Assembly: GCA_019694685.1 (NCBI GenBank)
Contig: JAIBBM010000002.1
Coordinates: 62,001 to 126,000, forward strand
Direction: 5' to 3'
Length of the DNA: 64,000 nt
Source: Leptospirales bacterium
Lineage (GTDB): Bacteria > Spirochaetota > Leptospiria > Leptospirales > Leptonemataceae
Shown: positions 53,803-62,989 of the stretch, in pieces
Numbering within the stretch: position 1 is the first letter of the stretch
Layout: each line of letters starts with the position of its first letter
The notes under the pieces: generated by a model
Seen by the model: the letters and a program-made list of their open reading frames with translations, nothing else
The model's database searches: none
Told to the model about the DNA's origin: nothing
Program-made: the position numbers and the translations under genes

Positions 53803-56800
53803 CAGTTTGCCGGCACATTAAAGAATGTATTCACTTCGCATCCGGGCTGTCCCAGATCAATCAATCCCTGAGCACTGCTGAAACAGAACATCTGCCACCA
53901 ATCGCTGACCTGAGAAGGTCCAGCTGCCACTGAGCGCACAAGTCCCTGCGATTTAAAGACTTTCACGGTCGCGCCTGATTGCCCGATGGTGAGCACAGTA
54001 TCACGGTTCTTGCCACGGCTCCAGTTGTAGACACTGTACCCTCTTCGCGGCTGTGTCCACACAGTTCCTTTCATAGTCACTGTTTCCGGACCATATCCTG
54101 TGACAACATCCCAGTCCAGAAGCAGATCGCCGCTCAACTTCGTACGATCATTCCAGACAACTTGATTGGGCCAGCCTGATCCATACTCCAGGTGGGAGTC
54201 TAGATCTTTGGGCGTTGCGTTCCATGATAAAACAATTCTCACTTCATTGGCACCTAACACTGGAGATACGAGAATATCCTGCGCTGCAGGTGTGTCTGTT
54301 CCAGCAGAGATCACGGTACGATACGTAGTGGAATAGCCTGAACCTGATACTTCCAGAGTATAGTTGCCCGCCGGAACATTCGCAACTACGAAAGCTCCGT
54401 TGGAACCTGTCACCACGGCTGGAAGAGTAGCACCGTTCGCATCGATTGCGTAAGCACCCGTTGTAACTCCAACTCCTGGGCGAAGACGCACAGTCAGAGA
54501 AGAGATCGGCTGATTGTTCAGTGCGTTCAGTGCTCTGCCACCAATGGAAGCCGGAGGATGCGATCCTGGAACCATGGTAATGATGTCAAAGTTCGTAGTT
54601 GCATTTCCCTGAATCGTGACGATTCCTTCTACTGTTTTGTATCCGGCAGAAACGAACTTCAATTTCCAGACTCCCGCAGGTAGTGCGAAGATGGAATACT
54701 GTGGCGCGTTTGCAAACTGGCTGGGCCCGGATGCCAGGCTTGCCGGAATCACTCCGGCTGGCGGATGAATTCCAGACGCCGGGTGAGTGACTTCAAGTGA
54801 ATACGGATCGGTGAAATTAAATCCGCCCGGAAGCTTCACATAGCCGGTCAAATTTCCTTTGGGTCCATCCACGACGATCGGTGGATTCACGGACACAGAA
54901 CCACCGTTAGACGGCACTGTGACTGGTATTGTACCCGTAACATATCCATTTTTTGAAATCTGCAGCACGTAATCGCCTGGATCAATATTGTCAAAACTAT
55001 AAGATCCGTTCGAAGGAGTGGTTACGTCAGCAACCTGAACGTCCGCTGAATTGCTGAGTCTGCTCACGTTCGCGATTGGATTTGAATCCTTTCTAGCAGG
55101 CGAAAAAGAAATCAGAGACGGATCCGGATTTGTATCGCGTCCGAGCTGAACGAGGGCTCCGGAAATAGCCTCTGTCGAGAATGCATCCGTTACAACTCCG
55201 GAAATTTTGCCACGGGGCAGGTGCGCGGCGATTGCGCCCACGCTCAGGGTAGTGGCAGCAGTAGGAGTGTTGCTTGCGACAGAACCGTTGGTGGCAGTCG
55301 TCAGAGATCCGCTCATATGACCGCGCGGGTCTATGATGTAGATGGAATAGCTGTTAGACTTGAACCAGTAGTTCGTTCCATCTGTTGTGATGGAGTCCGA
55401 AACAGAGTCAGTTCCCGAAATATTCGCCGTCGTAACATTGCCGCCCGCGAATTGAGAAGCAGCATAGGCCACCCGGGCAGAATCATCTGTCAAACCTGCA
55501 GGCAGAACTACGTGCTGAGCCGTGAATGTAAACGTGCCGGCCGCTGAAGTAGTGGTGACGTGTGCCACTGCATCCCCCGCATTGTTGCGATTGTTTAGCA
55601 TGACTACAATCAAACCGGAAAGGGCATACCCTTGATTCGTGTAGCCGGCCACAGTAGCACCGTAAGATTGCTTTGATCCATCGATCAGAGTGTCCACCAC
55701 AACCGCCTGACCAGATATACGGGATCTCTTGGGGTCCGATGTAAGGGAAATGTTCGCCGTCTCGTCCGCACCATTGAGGGTGATTTCTCCGGCTGTAGAA
55801 GACTGATATCCGGCCGCGCTTACATAGTAAGCCCACTTTCCGGCCACCGCAGTCATGTATAGATTTCCACCCGCATCAGGCCCGTTATACGACTTTGTGA
55901 GGTAAGTCGAATAGCTTCCCGTGCCGTTTTTTTCTGCAATCCATCTTGCGGCTGCCGCACCGAGCACCGGGTCTGTAAGAAGATAGGTGAGCTTAGAAAC
56001 AGGCTGAGATGCGGCCGGTCTAAAGCTAATGACGGCACCTGCAATGCCCGCGCTTGTAGCCGCATCCCGAATGGTTCCGGCAATGTTAGAAGCCTTAGGA
56101 ATCACAGATATGGATCCAGCATTCACACTCGTAGATGCTCCGGTTGCGAGAGGAACAAAGAGCAAAGAAGCATTCTGAGTATTGTAGGCGGAGCCGGAGA
56201 TCTCAATTCGATAAATGCCGCCGGCAACAGAAGATGCAGACAGAGTGAAAGCCCCGCTTCCGTCTGTAGTAGTTTGCGCCACCACAGAACCGCCAGAAGA
56301 AATGAGCTTCACAGTCAGACCGGATGCAGCCGCCACGTTAGCCGCATTGTCTACCTGCCCACTGATGGATGCTGGTGCCTGCGTTGCAGGAGTCCACGCG
56401 CACTGGGCGGGAGAAAGATTCACCTGCGTGGCTGTTCCAATGTTGTAACCTTCGAAGGCAAAATGAAACCCGACAGATCCATCAGTAAATGGACGACCGC
56501 TGGCGGATTGTGCCGATCCGATTACTTTGACAGAATAGTTTCCGTTGTGTAAATTTGCAATGTTGAACGAATAGTCCCCGGATGCATTCGTGGTTGTGCT
56601 TGCGATGACAGCATCATCTGCGTCCAGAAGTTGCACTGTAGTCCCGGCAGGAAGCGGACCCGCGCTCACAGTTGTCACTCCGTCGCTGTACCCCGGAGTG
56701 AGCGCCTTCCCTGAAATTTTCGCAGGCCCTGCCGCAAACTGCTGCACTTGTGTGATGATTGGCTGAAGAGCGACTAACGTTGCTCCTGACTGAGAAGGGT

Positions 56801-57233
56801 TGAATACAAAATTAAAATCCACGTAACCCTGGTTTAGTCCACCGCCATCAGGAATCAGTACGCGATAATTATTATTGGAAAGATCAGGCACATCGAAGGT
56901 GTAAACCCCAAAACTATCTGGAGTGGCCGTAGCGATCACATTCCCCAGAGGATCCACCAGAGAAACTTCAATTCCTGAGAAATCAAACCCCGTCTGTGCA
57001 GATGAACCATTCATGGGAGAAATGGAACCAGAAATCTGAGCCGGACCGGCTGTGGGAGCCTCTTGCTGCGAGGTTCCAGAGTTTTCTGGAAGAGCATTCC
57101 CATTTGCGTCGAGCACTGCCATTCCCGCCCCGAATGGAAAAAGCAAGAACCCCTTCTTACTCTTCTTCCCACCACAGGCAGTGAGCGCCACTAGTATAGA
57201 AACTATAACAATTGAGAATTTGAAAGTACGCAT
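53802..57233 (-). CDS. giant repeat lipoprotein with carboxypeptidase-regulatory-like domains
   Basis: A 1143-residue surface or periplasmic lipoprotein (lipobox LTAC). After a short linker it has about eight to ten beta-sandwich repeats of ~90-120 residues, with phrases such as IAGTIRDAATSAGIAGA, ISGVVTDAFSTEAISGA, IGGRALNALNNQP, and blade ends like GSYSFDNIDPGDYVLQI and GAFVVANVPAGNYTLEV. These are CarboxypepD_reg/CnaB-type domains. The last ~150 residues (VRIVLSWNATPKDLDSHLEY) form a YfaP-like domain. Low-charge, Gly/Ser/Thr/Ala-rich composition. A strong purine-rich site precedes the ATG. Probably an adhesin or envelope spacer coupled to the PilZ protein. Confidence 0.85.
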   Translation of the reverse strand: MRTFKFSIVIVSILVALTACGGKKSKKGFLLFPFGAGMAVLDANGNALPENSGTSQQEAPTAGPAQISGSISPMNGSSAQTGFDFSGIEVSLVDPLGNVIATATPDSFGVYTFDVPDLSNNNYRVLIPDGGGLNQGYVDFNFVFNPSQSGATLVALQPIITQVQQFAAGPAKISGKALTPGYSDGVTTVSAGPLPAGTTVQLLDADDAVIASTTTNASGDYSFNIANLHNGNYSVKVIGSAQSASGRPFTDGSVGFHFAFEGYNIGTATQVNLSPAQCAWTPATQAPASISGQVDNAANVAAASGLTVKLISSGGSVVAQTTTDGSGAFTLSASSVAGGIYRIEISGSAYNTQNASLLFVPLATGASTSVNAGSISVIPKASNIAGTIRDAATSAGIAGAVISFRPAASQPVSKLTYLLTDPVLGAAAARWIAEKNGTGSYSTYLTKSYNGPDAGGNLYMTAVAGKWAYYVSAAGYQSSTAGEITLNGADETANISLTSDPKRSRISGQAVVVDTLIDGSKQSYGATVAGYTNQGYALSGLIVVMLNNRNNAGDAVAHVTTTSAAGTFTFTAQHVVLPAGLTDDSARVAYAASQFAGGNVTTANISGTDSVSDSITTDGTNYWFKSNSYSIYIIDPRGHMSGSLTTATNGSVASNTPTAATTLSVGAIAAHLPRGKISGVVTDAFSTEAISGALVQLGRDTNPDPSLISFSPARKDSNPIANVSRLSNSADVQVADVTTPSNGSYSFDNIDPGDYVLQISKNGYVTGTIPVTVPSNGGSVSVNPPIVVDGPKGNLTGYVKLPGGFNFTDPYSLEVTHPASGIHPPAGVIPASLASGPSQFANAPQYSIFALPAGVWKLKFVSAGYKTVEGIVTIQGNATTNFDIITMVPGSHPPASIGGRALNALNNQPISSLTVRLRPGVGVTTGAYAIDANGATLPAVVTGSNGAFVVANVPAGNYTLEVSGSGYSTTYRTVISAGTDTPAAQDILVSPVLGANEVRIVLSWNATPKDLDSHLEYGSGWPNQVVWNDRTKLSGDLLLDWDVVTGYGPETVTMKGTVWTQPRRGYSVYNWSRGKNRDTVLTIGQSGATVKVFKSQGLVRSVAAGPSQVSDWWQMFCFSSAQGLIDLGQPGCEVNTFFNVPAN

Positions 57234-57245
57234 GTCCCCCCCGAA

Positions 57246-57264
57246 CAGTGTTTTGCGAACACTG
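57246..57264 (-). promoter_or_regulatory. hairpin in the leader of the repeat lipoprotein gene
   Basis: Perfect seven-base inverted repeat CAGTGTT/AACACTG with a five-base loop, 12 bases before the ATG at 57233 on the minus strand. It is either an operator or an mRNA hairpin near the ribosome binding site. A second perfect hairpin, GGGTTG/CAACCC, lies at 57284-57300, just after the upstream gene's stop. Confidence 0.4.
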
Positions 57265-57311
57265 CCCGGAGTTTAGGGTTCAAGGGTTGTCTGGCAACCC
57301 AAAAACGGGTT

Positions 57312-58274
57312 CTATTGAAAGCCTTCGGCGACGATTCCTCTAGCGATATAATCTTTGATTTGTTCTAAATCGTGCGCCACTACCACGTGGACCTTGTTTT
57401 CGGGATCCGCGGTCAGATTATGAAGAAATCGGATTTGCGCGGCCACTTTCGCACGATCTTCTTTTAAGAAACCGGCTGCATTCATCAAGTATGGCTTCCC
57501 CTTGAGCTTTTCCAGATTCTCCATGGACCATACAATATCGCCCACGAATAGATACTCTTCCCCGTTCTTGAGAGCGACATAAATCATCTGGCTACCCGCG
57601 CTGTGTCCTGCGGCGCGAATGAGCACGATGCCAGGTGCAGGAGAAAAATAAGGATCATACTCAAGAGGCTTCACGGAAGAAATCGCACGAATGTTATCCT
57701 CTGTGAAATAACTCTTATCTCTGTATGGATCGTCAATTTGCTCTTTGGTAAGAAGTAGACGATCTTTGATCTTGTCCATTGCCTCAGTCTTGCCAATGCC
57801 ACCCATATGATCCGGATGCTCATGCGTTAGAATGATCCGCTCAGCTTTTGTCATAGCTGTTTGCATTGCCGCATAACGGTCCGCAAAAAAAGGCATCCCT
57901 TTGGACATCTTCTCAACTCCAGCCGCGTCCATGGCAGTATCAATGATCACCGTTTTCTTATCCGCGAATACAGCCTGAAAAGAATCGAAGACCATTGGTT
58001 TCTTTTTGAAGAGTCCTTCTCCAGCGATGACTGCAGATTTTGGAAACGCGCCTTCCGCGATGATGAGTACGTGGAGGCTCTGAGGCAATTCTCCTCTCGA
58101 AGCCCTTGCCAGAGCTCGAACCAGTTTCAAATTCACGGCCTCGGGCGATGTCTCTGGAACAGGTGAGCGATCCAGTAAGATGAACTTTAGAATGAGTAAA
58201 GCCGCAATTGCAATGGCTGCAATCGTGCCGTATTTCTTTGCGCGAATCATAGGGCAAATACGCGGGCGTGCCAT
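57312..58274 (-). CDS. membrane-anchored metallo-beta-lactamase-fold hydrolase
   Basis: A 320-residue protein with an N-terminal helix (IAAIAIAALLILKFILL) and an MBL domain. Metal ligands are visible in LTHEHPDHMGG, AAGHSAGS, FVGDIVW and VVAHD. The second half resembles hydrolases of the glyoxalase II/lactonase type. Substrate unknown; catalysis should occur outside the inner membrane. ATG 58274 has GGAAAG upstream; ATG 58250 is the alternative. It precedes the repeat lipoprotein gene by about 80 bases. Confidence 0.87.
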   Translation of the reverse strand: MARPRICPMIRAKKYGTIAAIAIAALLILKFILLDRSPVPETSPEAVNLKLVRALARASRGELPQSLHVLIIAEGAFPKSAVIAGEGLFKKKPMVFDSFQAVFADKKTVIIDTAMDAAGVEKMSKGMPFFADRYAAMQTAMTKAERIILTHEHPDHMGGIGKTEAMDKIKDRLLLTKEQIDDPYRDKSYFTEDNIRAISSVKPLEYDPYFSPAPGIVLIRAAGHSAGSQMIYVALKNGEEYLFVGDIVWSMENLEKLKGKPYLMNAAGFLKEDRAKVAAQIRFLHNLTADPENKVHVVVAHDLEQIKDYIARGIVAEGFQ

Positions 58275-58308
58275 TTACTTTCCAGCATTTCTCCGGAGTC
58301 CGTGTAAA

Positions 58309-59007
58309 TCATTCACAGCAAACGCATCGTTCGGCGAAAGAATCCACTGTCTTCGAGAGGTCAGGCGTGAAAATGATAGTCTGCAAATAAGGTTCTTTAC
58401 CCTTGCATTGCATGGGAGCGCGACTGGTCATACGAGGGGAAAGCCAGGCATTTGCTTTGACCGTCAGTCCTTTTGAGTTCAGATCCATTTCCAGGACTTC
58501 GACTGAGTTGCTATTCCCATCTTCCTTAACAGAAGTCAAATAGGCCGCAGATTCCACGTCGCCTGACTGTGCTTTGATTTTCAGAATGATGGCTGCCCTG
58601 GGAGATCCTTTTCCTGAATCCCGCATCCATCCTTTCCTGGCAAACCGGCGAAAGTCTTGATCTGCTTTCCCTGGAGGTCCTACAAGAGATGCGACAGCGT
58701 ACAAATCCTCACCGGCCAGAAGCAAGCCGTAGATCCGCCCTTCTGCTTGAGTCGTTTCGTAATCAGTTCTACAATAGGTACGTTTGCCGGAATCAAACCG
58801 AATCAAGACTGGATCCTGATTGAGTCCTGCAACCTGACGATAGCCGAATGCAAAAACGGTGTTTGCGTTTTCGAGCAGAGGCACCTTACGTTTTCTGAGC
58901 TCTGCCAGAGAATCGCTGCAAGCCAGGCGGGCCGTTCCGCGCACAGACTGCGAATACAGATCTGCAGCCGTGGGTAAAACGCATAAACAGAATATGAGAA
59001 TTCGCAT
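58309..59007 (-). CDS. secreted protein, unknown function
   Basis: About 232 residues with a signal peptide (RILIFCLCVLPTAADLYSQ). The mature part looks beta-rich and carries a Cys near each end, finishing with CVCCE. The pattern of FAFGYRQVAGLNQDPVLIRFD and YGLLLAGEDLYAVASLVG recalls beta-propeller or outer-surface proteins, but no family is recognised. An ATG at 59016 is an alternative start. It is divergent from the LigB-like gene and precedes the MBL gene by 34 bases. Confidence 0.7.
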   Translation of the reverse strand: MRILIFCLCVLPTAADLYSQSVRGTARLACSDSLAELRKRKVPLLENANTVFAFGYRQVAGLNQDPVLIRFDSGKRTYCRTDYETTQAEGRIYGLLLAGEDLYAVASLVGPPGKADQDFRRFARKGWMRDSGKGSPRAAIILKIKAQSGDVESAAYLTSVKEDGNSNSVEVLEMDLNSKGLTVKANAWLSPRMTSRAPMQCKGKEPYLQTIIFTPDLSKTVDSFAERCVCCE

Positions 59008-59060
59008 AGTATCCATTCGTCATCCGATCTAAACTGAGAGCACGAACGGTCAAGCCCTCC

Positions 59061-59870
59061 ATGAATGCAAGGCCACTAGCATCTGTTCTTATGTGCCACG
59101 CGCCCGTCGCCATCCCTGAAATCGCCGGGAAAAATCGCGACGCAGCGCAGAAGACTACATCCGCCATGAAAGCGGCAGCGTCCTTCATCACAACAAGATC
59201 GCCTGACGTAGTTGTGATCGCTTCCCCTCACACACCCAGACTGAAAGAGGAATTTGTAATCCTGAAAGGGGACAGACTTACCGGCGACTTTGCAGATTTC
59301 GAATTTTCAGACATCTCGGTTTCTGTGCCTTCCGATCAGGATGCAGTTTCCCGGCTGATCGCGGAAGCAAACAAGAGTGGAATCCCGGTGAGCGTACGTT
59401 ATGCGGCATCTCTCGATCAGGGAGCGCTGGTTCCTCTTTATTTCATGAAGAAGGCAGGCTGGACGGGAAAGACGATTGTCATTGGTTTTCCGGGAAGGAT
59501 GCCTCTGCGCCAATTTGAATCCCTGGGTCGAGTGATTCGCACCGTTGCACAGACGCGGCAAGAAACGTGGGCCTTCATTGCATCCGGTGATATGAGCCAC
59601 AGACTTGCGCCAGGATCCCCCGCAGGCTATGACCAGAAGGCACACAACTTCGATGATTCCATTGTTCTAGCGTTAAGAGAAGGAAGGCTGGCAGACGCAC
59701 TGGACGTAGATCCGGAGTTGCGCAAACTTGCATCAGAAGATGTGGTCGAGTCATTGGCGATTGCTTACGGAACATCAGGCGGAATGCGAGGAGGAAGAGT
59801 GTTGTCCTACGAAAGTCCTTTTGGCGTAGGCTACCTCGTTGCTATTTTGTGTGACCCTGATTCGGAATGA
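59061..59870 (+). CDS. LigB/Memo-like extradiol dioxygenase-fold protein
   Basis: A 269-residue protein of the class III extradiol dioxygenase/Memo superfamily. Likely metal or active-site residues lie in MCHAPVAIPEI, VVIASPHTP, LDQGALVPLYFM and ASGDMSHRL. In many bacteria this domain occurs with AMMECR1 and a radical SAM protein (the AmmeMemoRadiSam group); neither partner is seen here. It is followed after 57 bases by the CLC channel gene. Whether it is an enzyme or a Memo-type binding protein cannot be told. Confidence 0.82.
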   Translation: MNARPLASVLMCHAPVAIPEIAGKNRDAAQKTTSAMKAAASFITTRSPDVVVIASPHTPRLKEEFVILKGDRLTGDFADFEFSDISVSVPSDQDAVSRLIAEANKSGIPVSVRYAASLDQGALVPLYFMKKAGWTGKTIVIGFPGRMPLRQFESLGRVIRTVAQTRQETWAFIASGDMSHRLAPGSPAGYDQKAHNFDDSIVLALREGRLADALDVDPELRKLASEDVVESLAIAYGTSGGMRGGRVLSYESPFGVGYLVAILCDPDSE

Positions 59871-59927
59871 CGATTTTGCGCAAAGACATTTCATTTGCGT
59901 TTTTTCAGCCGCTCGCTGACGTAGGCT

Positions 59928-61649
59928 GTGGTTGCACGCCTCATCCCGTCCTTTATCAGAACTTCAGGCGCTCTCTACCTCATCTGCCTTTTGATTGGAG
60001 TCTTGACGGGACTAGGATCTCTGATTTTCGCCACTCTTCTGGAAAAGGGGGAAGGAATCCTCCTTCATTCTCTGGTTCAATTCCAGCACGAGCGTCCATT
60101 CGATTTCAGTACGCTCCTGGACATTCGAATTCTGGGGCTCCTTCTGGCAGGTGCGCTCGTCAACGGAATCATCATTCGCTTCTTCGCAGGAGAAGTGCGC
60201 GGGAGCGGGATTGACTTCATCATTGATCGTTTTCACAATCATGAAGGAAGAATGCGCGGGCGAGTGGCCACCTACAAGTCCATTGCGACGATTGCATCAC
60301 TGAGCACGGGTGCTAGCGCAGGTAAAGAAGGACCGGCGGCTCAAATTGGCGCAGGCATTGGATCGCTCGTTGCAAATCGAATTCAAATAGGGCCGCGGGC
60401 TCGCCGAACGATGTTGTTAGCTGGAGCTGCGGGAGGTCTGGGAGCTGTGTTTCACGCTCCGCTCGCCGGAGCACTCACTGCAGTTGAAATGCTCTACCGC
60501 GAAGACGTCGAATCCGATTCACTGGTTCCGTGCATTATTTCTTCCGTAAGCGCCTATCTGGTCTACACGATGATTCGAGGCACTGGCCCCATATACCCTT
60601 CGACAGATCTGAGCTTTCGCGCCCTCGATTTGCCCTTCTTTGCGATACTGGGACTGCTGTGTTTTGTTTGTGGATTTGTTTTTGTTCGCACGTATGAATT
60701 CATTTCGCATTCGTTTACGAGGTCTCGCATTCCGCTGCTCCTCCAACCGATCCTGGGCGCCATTCTTGTTTTCGCGGTTGCTGCGGGCTTTCCTCAAGTG
60801 CTTGGCAGCGGAGCAGAAACGTTGCGCGGACTCCTGGCCCAGCCGTCATTTCCCGCAACGTTCACTTTGTGCGCGTGGTTTCTAATGCTTGGATTTGCGA
60901 AGATGATCGCAAGCAGTCTCACTGTTGGATCGGGCAACTCGGGTGGATTATTTGGGCCTTCTCTTCTCATGGGCGCCTATCTTGGCCTTGCGGTTGGAAC
61001 TGCCGCGCATTTGTTTCTTCCTGGGCAAACCGCAAGCCTCCATTCGTATGCTCTGGTGGGGATGGGCGCATTCTACTCTGGAATTGCAAGTGCACCCATT
61101 GCGGGGATGTTAATGGTATGCGAAATGACAGGCAGCTACCGACTCCTCCCTGGATTGATTCTTGTCACCACGCTCGCACTCGTTCTTTCGCAGAAGTGGA
61201 GCATTTACAAAAGCCAGCTCCACAATCGCTTTCAATCCCCTGCTCATGACTGGGATATCAAGATGGATTTCCTGGAACGGGCGCGACTTGGCGAAAGCAA
61301 GATTGAAATTCGGCGGCACGCGATGGTAAAAGTTGACGCGACTCTGGCCACTCTTCGCAAGCTTGCCGCTCGAGTGCACGCGTCCGATTTCGTTGTTTTC
61401 GACAAAGAGCACTATTCAGGAATGATTTCGCTTAAACAATATCAGGGCAGACAGAACTCAAGAATCCGACCAGATCTTACAGTGCCTGCTGTTTCTCCAC
61501 GCGATACTCTGGCAAGAGCACTCCGCATCATGTCTGACCGCGAGCTCGACAAGGTAGCGGTGGTAGATGAAGGAAGAATTCTCGGCTATGTGCGACAGAG
61601 AGATGTAGTCGGGTTCTACTTCAGCTCTGTCAGGGGCGGCACTTCCTGA
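59928..61649 (+). CDS. CLC-family chloride channel/antiporter with C-terminal CBS region
   Basis: A 573-residue membrane protein of the CLC family. Selectivity motifs are GSGIDFII, GKEGPAAQIG (with the gating Glu) and GNSGGLFGPSL. Tyr in the last motif region and the proton-path Glu in TAVEML suggest the usual architecture. Residues ~455-573 hold one clear CBS domain (VPAVSPRDTLARAL...YVRQRDVVGF) and a degenerate one before it, for nucleotide regulation. It starts with GTG and overlaps the convergent monooxygenase gene by 20 bases. Confidence 0.93.
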   Translation: MVARLIPSFIRTSGALYLICLLIGVLTGLGSLIFATLLEKGEGILLHSLVQFQHERPFDFSTLLDIRILGLLLAGALVNGIIIRFFAGEVRGSGIDFIIDRFHNHEGRMRGRVATYKSIATIASLSTGASAGKEGPAAQIGAGIGSLVANRIQIGPRARRTMLLAGAAGGLGAVFHAPLAGALTAVEMLYREDVESDSLVPCIISSVSAYLVYTMIRGTGPIYPSTDLSFRALDLPFFAILGLLCFVCGFVFVRTYEFISHSFTRSRIPLLLQPILGAILVFAVAAGFPQVLGSGAETLRGLLAQPSFPATFTLCAWFLMLGFAKMIASSLTVGSGNSGGLFGPSLLMGAYLGLAVGTAAHLFLPGQTASLHSYALVGMGAFYSGIASAPIAGMLMVCEMTGSYRLLPGLILVTTLALVLSQKWSIYKSQLHNRFQSPAHDWDIKMDFLERARLGESKIEIRRHAMVKVDATLATLRKLAARVHASDFVVFDKEHYSGMISLKQYQGRQNSRIRPDLTVPAVSPRDTLARALRIMSDRELDKVAVVDEGRILGYVRQRDVVGFYFSSVRGGTS

Positions 61650-62919
61650 TTTCAGTCAGGAGTTCTCTGCGAAATCTGGGATAGTCCACCTCCGTTGAAT
61701 GACGCGGGGACCGGACAAATTTATAGTGAGGCTTCTTGATTTCTTTATCAATCGCCTTACCAATGTTAGATGGTCTTTCGTATTTACCAAGGATTTCCTG
61801 ACACGCGAGCTTTGCCTGAAAATCTACGAGAGGCCAGATACACCCCAATGGCTGGAACAATCCAATGAAATACAGGTTATGATAGTGTGGATGAAACATT
61901 TTGCGCCATAGCCCCACTTCCGTTTTTCCGGAAAGGTCCACGATCGATTTGTCAAGAAATGGAAACACAATGTTGTAGCCGGTGGCCGCAATGATTACAT
62001 CAAAATCAGCACTTGAATCATCTGCGAATGTAACACGCGAACCTTTGACGCTCTTGATTCCTGGCTTTGGAGATATTTCACCGTGACGAATGAAGTAGTA
62101 GAGTTCGGAATTGAGAGTAGGATGTCCTTCTAGAATGTCGTATGACGGTTCAGGAAGGCCGTATCGCGAATTGGAGCCCTGTAGAAGCAAGATGGTCCAG
62201 CGGAGTAAAGGCTGACGAATGAATCCGGGAAGCCACAGACTCCGGTGGTAGAGGACGTCATTGGGCACTCCGAAGACGAACTTGGGCAAAAACCAGTGAC
62301 CATGACGCATAGATATAGTTGTATGTGCGGCTACCCGCGAGCACTCCACAGCCACGTCCGCTGCTGAATTCCCACCTCCCATTACGAGCACTCGCTTGCC
62401 CGCAAAAGGACGCGCGTGTTTGAAATCGTGAGAATGCATAAAACGACCGGAGAATTTTCCGGGCAGAGCAGGCATGGACGGATCCCAGTGATGGCCGTTG
62501 GCCACCATGAGGGCATCGAATGTTTCTGTTTTCTTTCCGCGCGGACCTTTTGACGTTATGCGCCATTGATCTCCCTCCGGGATCGCTGAAAGTACTTCCG
62601 TGCGAAAGCGTATCTTGCCATGAACACCAAAGTGAGTGGCATAGGATTCAAAGTAACGTCTGAGCTCTTTGTGTGAAGGATAGTCTGCGGTCCCCTCCGG
62701 AAACGGAAAATCTTCGTACGCGGAATGGTACTTTGAACTAATGATGTGGGTGCTTTCGTAAACGCTCGAATGCCCGGCTCCTTCGCGAAATACCCAGTTA
62801 CCGCCTACCTCACCGCTCTTCTCGAAGACTACCAGGCCATCTCCCAGGCCTGCCTGAATTGCATTCCTGGCCGCCGCAAGACCGGAAGGACCGGCACCAA
62901 TTACACAAACGCGTTTCAT
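61630..62919 (-). CDS. flavin-containing monooxygenase (FMO-like)
   Basis: A 429-residue flavoprotein: FAD motif GAGPSGLAAARN at the start, NADPH motif GGGNSAADVA in the middle, and the FMO fingerprint around FSGRFMHSHDF. ATGYN near the end closes the FAD site. Members oxygenate soft nucleophiles or perform Baeyer-Villiger oxidation; the closest type appears to be the eukaryote-like FMO group. No signal peptide. ATG 62919 begins directly at the Rossmann strand. Confidence 0.92.
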   Translation of the reverse strand: MKRVCVIGAGPSGLAAARNAIQAGLGDGLVVFEKSGEVGGNWVFREGAGHSSVYESTHIISSKYHSAYEDFPFPEGTADYPSHKELRRYFESYATHFGVHGKIRFRTEVLSAIPEGDQWRITSKGPRGKKTETFDALMVANGHHWDPSMPALPGKFSGRFMHSHDFKHARPFAGKRVLVMGGGNSAADVAVECSRVAAHTTISMRHGHWFLPKFVFGVPNDVLYHRSLWLPGFIRQPLLRWTILLLQGSNSRYGLPEPSYDILEGHPTLNSELYYFIRHGEISPKPGIKSVKGSRVTFADDSSADFDVIIAATGYNIVFPFLDKSIVDLSGKTEVGLWRKMFHPHYHNLYFIGLFQPLGCIWPLVDFQAKLACQEILGKYERPSNIGKAIDKEIKKPHYKFVRSPRHSTEVDYPRFRRELLTEIRKCRP

Positions 62920-62955
62920 AGGCCAGCTCTAGCAAGAGCCGGGTGTATGTCAATT

Positions 62956-62985
62956 CTGCCGCGACAACAGAAGTGGACGCGGCAG
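62956..62985 (-). terminator. GC-rich hairpin after the FN3 protein gene
   Basis: Perfect eight-base stem CTGCCGCG (62956-62963) with CGCGGCAG (62978-62985), 14-base loop, four bases past the stop at 62990 on the minus strand. No U-run follows, so it may pause or protect the transcript rather than terminate it. A TTGACA directly downstream could serve the monooxygenase gene. Confidence 0.45.
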
Positions 62986-62989
62986 GCAA

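Noticed and set aside
53802-57233. Tandem repeats in the giant lipoprotein as DNA repeats or CRISPR
   Set aside because: The repeats are divergent protein domains of ~100 residues; no near-identical DNA units or spacers are seen.
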